Below, in pieces: positions 1-6,173 of a DNA stretch of 6,219 bases. Every line of letters begins with the position of its first letter. Position 1 is the first letter of the stretch. Origin of the DNA: Spirochaetia bacterium (GTDB taxonomy: Bacteria; Spirochaetota; Spirochaetia; JABMQR01); the NCBI GenBank assembly GCA_016784705.1, contig JADHUD010000154.1:1-6219 (forward strand), written 5' to 3'. A model generated the notes under the pieces. That model was not told where the DNA came from. It searched no databases and saw only the letters and a program-made list of their open reading frames with translations. The position numbers and the translations under genes were made by a program.

Positions 1-933
1 AACAGCTCAATGAATACAGATATTTTTCGTTTCTATATTGGTCCACAGCAAAAACAGCACCTTTCCTTGTATAATAATGCAGATACTAACGGGTTTGGGT
101 TAAAAGATTTACAACTGGAGAAGGCTATGGATTCAAGTTCATGGTTTGGCTGGTTGGAAAATATACTTAAATGGCTGCTTGCAGTTTTTTACAGGATAAT
201 ACCTAATTATGGTATTGCAATAATACTGCTGACTATTCTTATAAAAGTAATTCTTTTTCCCATTACCAGAAAGTCTTATCAGTCAACAGCAAAAATGCAG
301 GCTCTTAATCCGCAAATACAGGAAATTAAAGAGAAATATAAAGATAATTCAGCAAAAATGAATCAGGAAATGTCAGCGTTATATAAGACAGAGAAGGTTA
401 ATCCTATGGGTGGATGTCTGCCTATGCTGCTTCAGTTTCCTATTTTTATTGCCTTATATGGTCTTTTAAATAAACATTTTGAACTGAGAGGGGCTGCTTT
501 TATACCAGGATGGATAACTGATCTATCTTCTCCTGAAACAATATGGAACTTTGCTCCGGTTAATATTCCTTTTTTGGGTAGTGACCTTAGATTATTACCG
601 ATATTGTATGTAGCAACCATGGTTTTCTCAATGAAAGTGAGCCAATCTGCAACTTCAGGAACTGGTAGTAACGCAAATATGACAAAAATGTTTACATATG
701 TTATGCCGATTATGTTTTTCTTTATTTTATATAATGCCCCATCTGGATTAATTCTTTACTGGACGGTTATGAATATTTTTACCGTAATCCAGCAGCGGGT
801 AACAAATACAGTTCAGCAGCACCATAAAGAAGAAGAGGTGAAAAATGCTGCTAAATTTAAAATTGTCAAAAAACCAAACGGTAATAAAACAGCAGGTAAG
901 AAACCACAATCAAAAAATAATAAAAAACGATAA
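1..933 (+). CDS. yidC: Membrane protein insertase YidC, 3' part (5' end outside window)
   Basis: YidC/Oxa1/Alb3-family insertase, which inserts and folds inner-membrane proteins alone or with SecYEG. The frame is open to the left edge, so the gene is cut off there; the Met at base 10 is internal, because FYIGPQ just after it is the end of the periplasmic domain of long, Gram-negative-type YidC. Numbering from that Met: amphipathic SSWFGWLENILKWLL (42-56), first core membrane helix about 68-84 with Lys79 at the place of the groove basic residue, a cytoplasmic helical hairpin (about 88-128, KMQALNPQIQEIKEKY), the NPMGGCLP motif (131-138) opening the next helix, then helices at about 193-208, 227-241 and 244-260 with the APSGLILYW signature. 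The end is a Lys-rich tail (KKPNGNKTAGKKPQ and onward), typical of YidC proteins that contact ribosomes. jag follows 60 bases downstream, a conserved pairing. Family assignment is very secure; exact length is unknown. Confidence 0.97.
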   Translation, partial: NSSMNTDIFRFYIGPQQKQHLSLYNNADTNGFGLKDLQLEKAMDSSSWFGWLENILKWLLAVFYRIIPNYGIAIILLTILIKVILFPITRKSYQSTAKMQALNPQIQEIKEKYKDNSAKMNQEMSALYKTEKVNPMGGCLPMLLQFPIFIALYGLLNKHFELRGAAFIPGWITDLSSPETIWNFAPVNIPFLGSDLRLLPILYVATMVFSMKVSQSATSGTGSNANMTKMFTYVMPIMFFFILYNAPSGLILYWTVMNIFTVIQQRVTNTVQQHHKEEEVKNAAKFKIVKKPNGNKTAGKKPQSKNNKKR

Positions 934-941
934 TGCGAGGT

Positions 942-969
942 GTTTTATCTATAAATTGTTAGATAAAAC
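942..969 (+). promoter_or_regulatory. Perfect 10-bp stem-loop in the yidC-jag gap
   Basis: GTTTTATCTA (942-951) is the exact reverse complement of TAGATAAAAC (960-969), with an 8-base loop. Past a 2x2 mismatch the stem can extend by GAG (937-939) with CTC (972-974). It starts 8 bases after the yidC stop and ends 12 bases before the jag Shine-Dalgarno site. No U-run follows, so it is not a standard intrinsic terminator; an mRNA processing or stability element, or a structure affecting jag translation, is more likely. The structure is seen in the sequence; the role is inference. Confidence 0.55.
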
Positions 970-981
970 TGCTCATAAAAT

Positions 982-987
982 AGGTGG
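982..987 (+). promoter_or_regulatory. Ribosome binding site of jag
   Basis: AGGTGG lies 6 bases upstream of the ATG at 994 and supports that start. Confidence 0.8.
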
Positions 988-993
988 TATATA

Positions 994-1695
994 ATGATAA
1001 GAGAATTTGAAGGCAAGACAGAACAGGAAGCTATTGATAATGCTATCAAAGAATTAAACCTTGGAAGGGAAGATTTTGATGTTGAAGTAATTGAGAGTGA
1101 GAAAAAAGGTCTCTTTAGAAAAGGATCAGTTACTATCAGAATACATGTAGAAGAGATGGAAGAGGATAAAGATAAAGATAAAGATAAAGATAAAGAAGAA
1201 GTGTGGGGGAATTCCCAGAGGAATACTGAAGCTGCTGATGATTTTGAAGAAAAGGTTATTATTTTTGTAAAAACAGTTCTTAATAAAATGGGTTTTCCCG
1301 GATTGGTTTCCGTTGCTTTCAGGAGAGATTATAAACTGGGGTTAAACATTGATTCAAAAGATTCCGGAATTATAATTGGGAAAAAAGGAAAAAACCTTGA
1401 CGCAATTCAGCTTTTAACAAATGTTTATTCTGGCCAGCTGGACAACGCTAAAAAGGTAGTTATAGACAGCGAAAATTACCGTTTACGGCATGAAGAATAT
1501 CTGGTAAAACTTGCCTACAAAACAGCAGAACAAGTTAAAGACACCAAGCGATCCAGACTTCTTGAACCAATGAACCCTTTTGAGAGGAGACTGATACATA
1601 CTGCTCTTAATGATATTCTTGATATAGATACAAGAAGCGAAGGTGATGGACTCTATAAACAAGTCAGGGTTTTTTATAAAGGATTAAAAACCTGA
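994..1695 (+). CDS. jag: RNA-binding protein Jag/KhpB (Jag-N, KH and R3H domains)
   Basis: 233-residue cytoplasmic protein of the Jag/KhpB/EloR family, single-stranded nucleic-acid binding proteins encoded beside yidC in many bacteria and linked in Gram-positive species to cell elongation and division control. Three parts are visible. An N-terminal Jag-N domain (1 to about 52) carries the family pattern EFEGKTEQEAIDNAIKELNL and the segment EKKGLFRKGS. A charged linker (about 53-80) contains five Asp-Lys pairs. A KH domain (about 82-160) has the GxxG loop GKKG at 129-132, followed by an R3H domain (about 165-230) with the R-x3-H signature Arg198-His202 inside NPFERRLIHTAL. The key residues of both RNA-binding domains are present. 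The ATG start is backed by AGGTGG 6 bases upstream. Position between yidC and metK on the same strand suggests co-transcription. Regulation of specific mRNAs in this host cannot be read from the sequence. Confidence 0.96.
   Translation: MIREFEGKTEQEAIDNAIKELNLGREDFDVEVIESEKKGLFRKGSVTIRIHVEEMEEDKDKDKDKDKEEVWGNSQRNTEAADDFEEKVIIFVKTVLNKMGFPGLVSVAFRRDYKLGLNIDSKDSGIIIGKKGKNLDAIQLLTNVYSGQLDNAKKVVIDSENYRLRHEEYLVKLAYKTAEQVKDTKRSRLLEPMNPFERRLIHTALNDILDIDTRSEGDGLYKQVRVFYKGLKT
1165..1194 (+). repeat. GATAAA hexanucleotide x5, in frame inside jag
   Basis: Five perfect tandem copies of GATAAA encode Asp-Lys repeated five times (residues 58-67) in the linker between Jag-N and KH, followed by Glu-Glu. The unit is six bases, so slippage would change the linker by two residues without breaking the frame. 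The repeat is directly visible; length variation is inference. Confidence 0.9.
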
Positions 1696-1722
1696 TTAGG
1701 CAGCTGAGTAATAGATTCCTTT

Positions 1723-1726
1723 GGAG
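1723..1726 (+). promoter_or_regulatory. Ribosome binding site deciding the metK start
   Basis: GGAG lies 6 bases before the ATG at 1733. The in-frame TTG at 1721 overlaps this site and has no comparable purine-rich site of its own upstream, so ATG 1733 is chosen. Confidence 0.8.
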
Positions 1727-1732
1727 AATACA

Positions 1733-2905
1733 ATGAAGAGATTCAAGAATAAATCATATTTGTTTACCTCAGAATCTGTAAGTGAGGGACATCCTGATAA
1801 ATTATGTGATCAAATTTCAGATGCGGTTCTGGATGCCTGTTTGAAAGATGATCCTAACTCTCGGGTAGCCTGTGAAACCTTTGCAACAACTGGAATGATT
1901 CTGGTAGGCGGAGAAATAACAACAGAGACATATGTTTCCCTTCAAGATCTGGTACGAGATGTTGTTGAAAAAATTGGGTATACCAATCCTGATTACGGAT
2001 TAGATTACCATTCAATGGCAATTCTCAATACTATACATACACAATCTCCTGATATTTCACAGGGCATCTCTATTCAGGAAGGAATAAACAAAGGGCTTCA
2101 GGGAGCTGGAGACCAGGGAATGATGTTTGGCTATGCATGCGATGAAACTACGGAGCTGATGCCGGCACCTATCATGTTCAGCCATAAACTGCTGAAAAAA
2201 GCAGCTGATCTGCGAAAAGGTAAAGTAATTTCCTGGATGAGACCGGACGCAAAGAGTCAGGTAACCTTACGCTATGAAAACGGTAAACCTGTGCATGTAG
2301 AGACTGTAGTTTTATCACATCAGCACAATCCTGATGTTTCTCAGGAAGAGATTCATGAATCTCTTCTGGAACTTGTTATTAAACCGATACTTGAACCTAC
2401 AGGTTTGTTTAATGAGAAAACCAGGATACTCACTAATCCAACCGGCAGGTTTGTTGTCGGAGGTCCGCATGGTGATTCAGGTCTTACGGGAAGAAAAATA
2501 ATTGTAGATACCTATGGTGGAATGGGTCGACATGGTGGTGGGGCTTTCAGCGGAAAAGACCCATCCAAAGTAGACCGCTCAGGTGCTTATATGGCCAGAT
2601 ATATAGCAAAAAATATTGTTGCAGCTGGTCTGTGCAGCCGGTGTGAGGTTGAAATTGCTTATGCAATAGGTATTCCCGAACCGATATCCGTACTGGTGGA
2701 AACGTTTGGAACAGGGGTGGTTCCTGATAGTTTGATTGAAGAAATTGTGCAGAAAGAATTTGATCTGTCTCCTGCCGGTATTATTAGGGACCTTAATCTT
2801 TTGGATCCCATTTACCAAAAAACTGCTGCATATGGGCATTTTGGAAGAGATGGGTTTACCTGGGAAGCATGTAATAAATCAGAAATTCTGAAAAAGTATT
2901 TATAA
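1733..2905 (+). CDS. metK: S-adenosylmethionine synthetase (methionine adenosyltransferase)
   Basis: 390-residue cytoplasmic enzyme that makes S-adenosylmethionine from ATP and methionine, with release of phosphate and diphosphate; it usually works as a tetramer with Mg2+ and K+. Seen from the N-terminus: FTSESVSEGHPDK with the ATP-binding GHPDK at 19-23, the acidic position Glu48 in ACETFATTG matching the K+-binding Glu of the E. coli enzyme, signature 1 GAGDQGMMFGYA (124-135), NPTGRFVVGGPHGDSG (235-250), the lysine in LTGRKIIVDTYGG (251-263), and the glycine-rich signature 2 GGGAFSGKDPSKVDR (268-282). The C-terminal HFGRDGFTWE is also typical. Length is close to the E. coli protein and nothing essential is missing. 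It begins 37 bases after jag, on the same strand, with no terminator seen between them, so it probably shares their transcript. No SAM riboswitch fits in the short leader. An in-frame TTG four codons upstream is a poorer start. Confidence 0.98.
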   Translation: MKRFKNKSYLFTSESVSEGHPDKLCDQISDAVLDACLKDDPNSRVACETFATTGMILVGGEITTETYVSLQDLVRDVVEKIGYTNPDYGLDYHSMAILNTIHTQSPDISQGISIQEGINKGLQGAGDQGMMFGYACDETTELMPAPIMFSHKLLKKAADLRKGKVISWMRPDAKSQVTLRYENGKPVHVETVVLSHQHNPDVSQEEIHESLLELVIKPILEPTGLFNEKTRILTNPTGRFVVGGPHGDSGLTGRKIIVDTYGGMGRHGGGAFSGKDPSKVDRSGAYMARYIAKNIVAAGLCSRCEVEIAYAIGIPEPISVLVETFGTGVVPDSLIEEIVQKEFDLSPAGIIRDLNLLDPIYQKTAAYGHFGRDGFTWEACNKSEILKKYL

Positions 2906-2955
2906 TGAGAGAATGTAAAAACTGATACGGTTCAGCTGTTTAAAAAAAGAAGATT

Positions 2956-4434
2956 TTACTGTCTCCTTTCTTTTATCATCTTAACACCCTTTTTAAGAAG
3001 CGGCCAAAACAGAGCCAATAGCGATATTATAATAAAGGCAAGCGAAATAGGCTTTGTAAAGAATGTAGAGACATTGCCCTTCGAAATAACCATAGCTCTA
3101 CGAAGATTAGTTTCAGCTAAATTCCCCAGCACCATACCAATTGCCAACGGTGCAACCGGATATTTGAAACGTTTAATCCAATAACCAATAAAACCAAACA
3201 ACAGAACAACAAATACATCGAAAAAGTAGTTTCTTGCTGCAAAGCCACCTAATATACAGAATATCATAATAGAAGGAACAAGTATGTTTGTTGGAACCTT
3301 GGTAATCTTCATGAAACCACGGATAAAAAACTTACCCTGGATGAATAAGAAAAAGTTGATCAGCATAAGTCCACCCATTAGACAGTACACCCAGAACATG
3401 TTTTCTGTGAACAACTGCGGACCGGGAGTTATCCCCTGCATAGTAAGTGCTCCCAGCATTACTGCCATACACACATCGCCTGGAACACCAAGGGTTAATA
3501 GCGGTATTAGAGTGGCACCCGTAACGGCATTGTTTGCTGTTTCAGAGGCCAAAACCCCATCTAAGCTGCCTTTACCAAATTCTTCTGGAGTTTTAGAGGA
3601 GTTTTGGGCAACATTATAACTTAAAAATGCAGCTATTGCCCCGCCAGTACCGGGAACTGCACCAATTGTAACGCCGAAAAGAGAAGCCCGTATCATTGTT
3701 TTCCAATAATGAAATATCTCCTTGATTTTTATTGCTTTCGTTTTTATAGGAGTATCAAAATCAACCACAGCCTCCTGAGAATGACTTTTTACCAGTATTT
3801 CACTGATTGCGAAGACACCTAGCATTACCGCCGCTGAAGTTAAACCAGGTAAAAGTTCTGACTTGCCGAAGGTGAACCTTGCCACCCCTTCAATAGCATC
3901 AATTCCCACAGTGGAAATCAAAAGCCCAAGTCCGATCATAATAATACCTTTAACAACAGAAACCCCGCTTACTCCGACAACAACACATAATCCAAAGAGA
4001 CATAAAGAGAAATATTCAGCAGGACCGAATTTGAGTGCAGCTGAAGCAATAATAGGAGCAAAAAAAATCAATGCCAGACAACTGATAATTCCTCCGAAAG
4101 TTGAACCTACCAATGCGCATTTCAGTGCGTCTCCTGCCCGACCCTTTTTGGTGAGCGGATATCCGTCTAGAGCAGTTGCTATGGCATTAGGCGTACCTGG
4201 TGTGTTAATGAGAATTGCGGTTATGGAACCTCCATAAATTGCACCGCAATATGCTCCTAAAAGAAGGTAGATTGCTGGAAGCGAACCCATTCCAAAGGTA
4301 AAGGGCAGAAGTATAGTAATAGCAAGTACAGCAGACAATCCCGGCATAGCACCAATAATAATCCCAGCAGCTACACCTATATTCATCATAAGAATATTAT
4401 TAAAAACAATTATCCCTGTTAATATATCTAACAT
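2956..4434 (-). CDS. tctA: Tripartite tricarboxylate transporter, large membrane subunit TctA
   Basis: 492-residue inner-membrane protein, the transport channel of a TctABC secondary transporter that takes up carboxylates using an ion gradient and a periplasmic binding protein. The sequence is hydrophobic throughout, with many membrane helices. It shows the family motifs in two related halves: GAMPGLS (28-34), YGGSITAILINTPGTP (67-82) and DGYPLTKKGRAGDAL (90-104) in the first half; GAVPGTGG (258-265), the stretch from about 291 to 320 with ETANNAVTG and LTLGVPGD, and ITPGPQLF (335-342) in the second. The matching GAxPG loops reflect the internal repeat of the family. Length is usual for TctA. 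The start is supported by AGGGGG 5 bases upstream. It is the last gene of the operon, 9 bases after tctB, and meets metK tail to tail across 50 bases. The substrate (citrate, another tricarboxylate or dicarboxylate) cannot be told from this subunit. Confidence 0.96.
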   Translation of the reverse strand: MLDILTGIIVFNNILMMNIGVAAGIIIGAMPGLSAVLAITILLPFTFGMGSLPAIYLLLGAYCGAIYGGSITAILINTPGTPNAIATALDGYPLTKKGRAGDALKCALVGSTFGGIISCLALIFFAPIIASAALKFGPAEYFSLCLFGLCVVVGVSGVSVVKGIIMIGLGLLISTVGIDAIEGVARFTFGKSELLPGLTSAAVMLGVFAISEILVKSHSQEAVVDFDTPIKTKAIKIKEIFHYWKTMIRASLFGVTIGAVPGTGGAIAAFLSYNVAQNSSKTPEEFGKGSLDGVLASETANNAVTGATLIPLLTLGVPGDVCMAVMLGALTMQGITPGPQLFTENMFWVYCLMGGLMLINFFLFIQGKFFIRGFMKITKVPTNILVPSIMIFCILGGFAARNYFFDVFVVLLFGFIGYWIKRFKYPVAPLAIGMVLGNLAETNLRRAMVISKGNVSTFFTKPISLAFIIISLLALFWPLLKKGVKMIKERRQ

Positions 4435-4439
4435 TTCAG

Positions 4440-4445
4440 CCCCCT
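4440..4445 (-). promoter_or_regulatory. Ribosome binding site of tctA, overlapping the tctB stop
   Basis: On the minus strand AGGGGG lies 5 bases before the tctA ATG. The tctB stop TAG (4446-4444) shares its last two bases with this site, so ribosomes finishing tctB arrive exactly at the tctA start signal. This arrangement favours translational coupling and equal amounts of the two membrane subunits. Confidence 0.8.
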
Positions 4446-4929
4446 AAGGTAAACGAATTTTAAGTAAAAATTGAAATATTCCATACATTGCCGCACCAAC
4501 ACCATACACAATCAAGTAATGCTGCCATTTACGATCTCCCAAAATAACCAGAACTAAAGGTGTTGTGATTAATGTCGCAAATATATATCCGATATTGACA
4601 AAAAGAATTCCATATACAACACATACCGCAAATACAGCAATGGCACGCAGTTCCTTCTGCCATATAATTTTGTCCTGCCTGGCACCCTGCTGTGTTTTTT
4701 TCAGAGCTATATATTTTTTAATAACACTTATAAGTTGTATTAATGCTGCAGTTCCCATGATAATAGCGGCAAAATAAGGAAATGTACGGCTGTTAACTCT
4801 TGAATCAACCGTACTCCATGTAGAACTAAGGTTGATTTCCGAGGGAATCGCAATGAAGATCGCCCATAGACTCAGCAATAAAAAGAGTATAGCCAACACT
4901 GCCTCTGCTTTGATATTTTTTGATCCCAT
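4444..4929 (-). CDS. tctB: Tripartite tricarboxylate transporter, small membrane subunit TctB
   Basis: 161-residue inner-membrane protein, the small and poorly conserved subunit that pairs with TctA. Visible membrane helices are about 9-28, 49-70, 95-113 (continuing into a further hydrophobic run to about 130) and 136-156, the usual four-to-five-helix TctB layout. A charged cytoplasmic-looking loop (71-95, KKYIALKKTQQGARQDK) separates the second and third. Sequence identity alone would be a weak basis, but the size, topology, FPYFAAIIMG segment after the first loop, and the position between tctC and tctA make the call firm. The ATG start has a strong AAGGAGG 9 bases upstream. The stop codon overlaps the tctA ribosome binding site. 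A second frame stays open through the gene start (see the finding on 4826-5050). Confidence 0.92.
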   Translation of the reverse strand: MGSKNIKAEAVLAILFLLLSLWAIFIAIPSEINLSSTWSTVDSRVNSRTFPYFAAIIMGTAALIQLISVIKKYIALKKTQQGARQDKIIWQKELRAIAVFAVCVVYGILFVNIGYIFATLITTPLVLVILGDRKWQHYLIVYGVGAAMYGIFQFLLKIRLP

Positions 4930-4938
4930 TCTCTATTT

Positions 4939-4945
4939 CCTCCTT
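4939..4945 (-). promoter_or_regulatory. Strong ribosome binding site of tctB
   Basis: AAGGAGG on the minus strand, 9 bases before the tctB ATG, is a near-consensus Shine-Dalgarno sequence. It directly abuts the 12-bp tandem repeat at 4946-4981. Confidence 0.85.
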
Positions 4946-4981
4946 GAACATCCTACCGAACATCCTACCGAACATCCTTCC
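4946..4981 (-). repeat. 12-bp tandem repeat x3 in the tctB leader
   Basis: Three head-to-tail 12-mers are present, plus-strand unit GAACATCCTACC at 4946-4957 and 4958-4969, and GAACATCCTTCC at 4970-4981 with one substitution. Read in the tctB direction the first two are GGTAGGATGTTC and each of the three contains AGGATG. The array ends exactly at the tctB Shine-Dalgarno site. No function is known to me for this repeat. Confidence 0.9.
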
Positions 4982-5090
4982 GCTGTCTTTTTTCCATATA
5001 AAAGTGCTGTATAAACTCAAAAATTCGTTTATCGGGATATCAGCTTCCAATTATGCTGCTGAATTCCTAATGTAAATCATATTGCAAAGA

Positions 5091-5110
5091 GGACTGGTAT
5101 ATACCAGTCC
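5091..5110 (-). terminator. Perfect 20-bp palindrome after tctC (partial terminator or RNA processing hairpin)
   Basis: GGACTGGTAT followed directly by ATACCAGTCC is a perfect 10+10 palindrome. As RNA it folds into an 8-bp stem with four G-C pairs and a 4-base AUAU loop. It lies 23 bases after the tctC stop and about 160 bases before tctB. In the operon direction it is followed by TCTTTGCAAT, a poor U-run, so complete termination is unlikely. Such hairpins after binding-protein genes commonly protect the upstream mRNA or reduce read-through into the permease genes. A dyad operator is the alternative reading. Confidence 0.5.
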
Positions 5111-5133
5111 CGATCACATTCTTTTATAAAAAA

Positions 5134-6138
5134 TTAATGTATGTATTTATTAATAAGTTCACCGTAGGTATCAGATGCTTTTTTAAGAGCTGCAGTAATC
5201 TCCTCTTCTGTTGCAACCTTCGTCATACTCTTTTTGATAGTAGCGAGGAAATCCTGATAGGTTTCGGACATTAGTCCTTTGTTCATCTGCTGTTTAAGCC
5301 ATTCTACTATGTTGTCGGGTGTATCTTTTGGGACTGCAACCCAGAGAAACCCTGCAAAAGCATCCATATCAGTCACACCATATTCGCTAATTGACGGAGA
5401 TCCGGGGATTTTAGGATTAGGCTCGTTTTCGAGTACTGCAATGCAGTTCATCTGCCCGGATTCTACTTTTTCTGCCAGAAAGTCGGTATCAAAAATAGCA
5501 ATATCAACATGTCCTCCAAGCAAAGCGGTCATAACTTCCGCTGTTCCGCTGTAAGATACATAAATTGCTAATTCCGGCGGAATATTAAGCTGATTAAGTA
5601 CCGATAGAAATGCAAGGTGCGAAACATTAGCCGCATTTGAGGTAGTAAAAGTTACGGATTCACCATTTTCAAATTTTTCTAAAAGATCATCGAAAGTTGC
5701 AAGATCAGAACCTGGAAGAGTAGCCATTGATACTCCTGAAGCTTTATTAAGAGCTACAATATGTCTGAAATCAGCCTGTGTATAGGGCAGATCAAGTATA
5801 TGAGGTTGAATAACCAGTCCGGCAAAAGCGCTGCATGCGATATTGTAACCATTTCCGGGGCGGGAAGCTGCCTGGGTGATACCTAAAGTCTGGCTGGCTC
5901 CACCCATATTGATAATAGCTACAGGTCCTCCCAAATCCATGGAAGCTTCCAGTGCTCTGAAGTGTAAATCAAGAGATGCTCCTGCGTTAACAGGCAGAAG
6001 AACCTCTATAGTTTTAGCAGGATACCCTGCCGGTTTTCCATCTTCTGAAACCCCATTAAGATCTTCCTGAGTTCCTCCAGCAAAAACAGAGGCAGAAATA
6101 GATACTATCATAACAAATACCAGTATTATTTTTTTCAT
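5134..6138 (-). CDS. tctC: Tripartite tricarboxylate transporter substrate-binding protein TctC (Bug family)
   Basis: 334-residue periplasmic solute receptor that captures a carboxylate and delivers it to TctAB. The signal peptide is MKK, a hydrophobic core, then a SVFA end with probable signal peptidase I cleavage after Ala20; there is no lipobox Cys, so it appears soluble rather than lipid-anchored. The mature protein follows the Bug fold: IEVLLPVNAGASLDLHFR (44-61) matches the first ligand loop with Asp57 kept, then ITQAASRPGNGYNI (87-100), LPYTQADFRHIVAL (117-130), SNAANVSHLAF (167-177), YSGTAEVMTALLGGHVDIAI (196-215), IPGSPSISEYGV (244-255) and FLWVAVPKDTP (264-274). Length is normal for the family. 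Compared with the usual GGSTD and HLAGE versions, the loops read GASLD and HLAFL, so the ligand may be unusual. The ATG is preceded by AAAGGA at 9 bases. It is first in the operon. Substrate is not predictable from sequence alone. Confidence 0.95.
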   Translation of the reverse strand: MKKIILVFVMIVSISASVFAGGTQEDLNGVSEDGKPAGYPAKTIEVLLPVNAGASLDLHFRALEASMDLGGPVAIINMGGASQTLGITQAASRPGNGYNIACSAFAGLVIQPHILDLPYTQADFRHIVALNKASGVSMATLPGSDLATFDDLLEKFENGESVTFTTSNAANVSHLAFLSVLNQLNIPPELAIYVSYSGTAEVMTALLGGHVDIAIFDTDFLAEKVESGQMNCIAVLENEPNPKIPGSPSISEYGVTDMDAFAGFLWVAVPKDTPDNIVEWLKQQMNKGLMSETYQDFLATIKKSMTKVATEEEITAALKKASDTYGELINKYIH

Positions 6139-6147
6139 ATTCTCAAT

Positions 6148-6153
6148 TCCTTT
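6148..6153 (-). promoter_or_regulatory. Ribosome binding site of tctC
   Basis: AAAGGA on the minus strand, 9 bases before the tctC ATG, in a purine-rich leader. It supports the chosen start, which also gives a complete signal peptide. Confidence 0.7.
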
Positions 6154-6173
6154 TTTTCCTATAAAAAATAAAC

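Noticed and set aside
10..12. ATG at 10 as the start of yidC
   Set aside because: The frame is open upstream to the window edge and the residues right after this Met are the end of the periplasmic domain of long YidC, so it is an internal Met.
1696..1732. SAM riboswitch or own promoter before metK
   Set aside because: Only 37 bases separate jag and metK, too short for any known SAM aptamer, and no promoter boxes are visible.
2579..2839. Minus-strand open frame opposite metK
   Set aside because: Lies wholly within conserved metK coding sequence; no ribosome site or recognisable protein features.
2915..2935. Possible minus-strand terminator after tctA (CTGA/TCAG stem followed by TTTTT)
   Set aside because: The continuous stem is only 4 bp with two G-C pairs; too weak to call, although the U-run is on the correct side.
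3284..3619. Plus-strand open frame opposite tctA
   Set aside because: Shadow of the tctA reading frame; the opposite strand encodes conserved TctA motifs over the same bases.
3863..4237. Plus-strand open frame opposite the tctA 5' half
   Set aside because: Pro/Thr/Ala-rich antisense frame, the usual mirror of a hydrophobic membrane protein; no support as a gene.
4946..4981. CRISPR-like array
   Set aside because: The 12-bp units are directly adjacent with no spacers, so this is a simple tandem repeat.
4982..5050. Separate promoter for tctBA (TTGAGT with TTATAT)
   Set aside because: The spacing of about 13 bases is too short for a sigma-70 promoter and no better pair was found.
5279..5554. 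Plus-strand open frame opposite tctC
   Set aside because: Fully contained in conserved tctC coding sequence without independent evidence.
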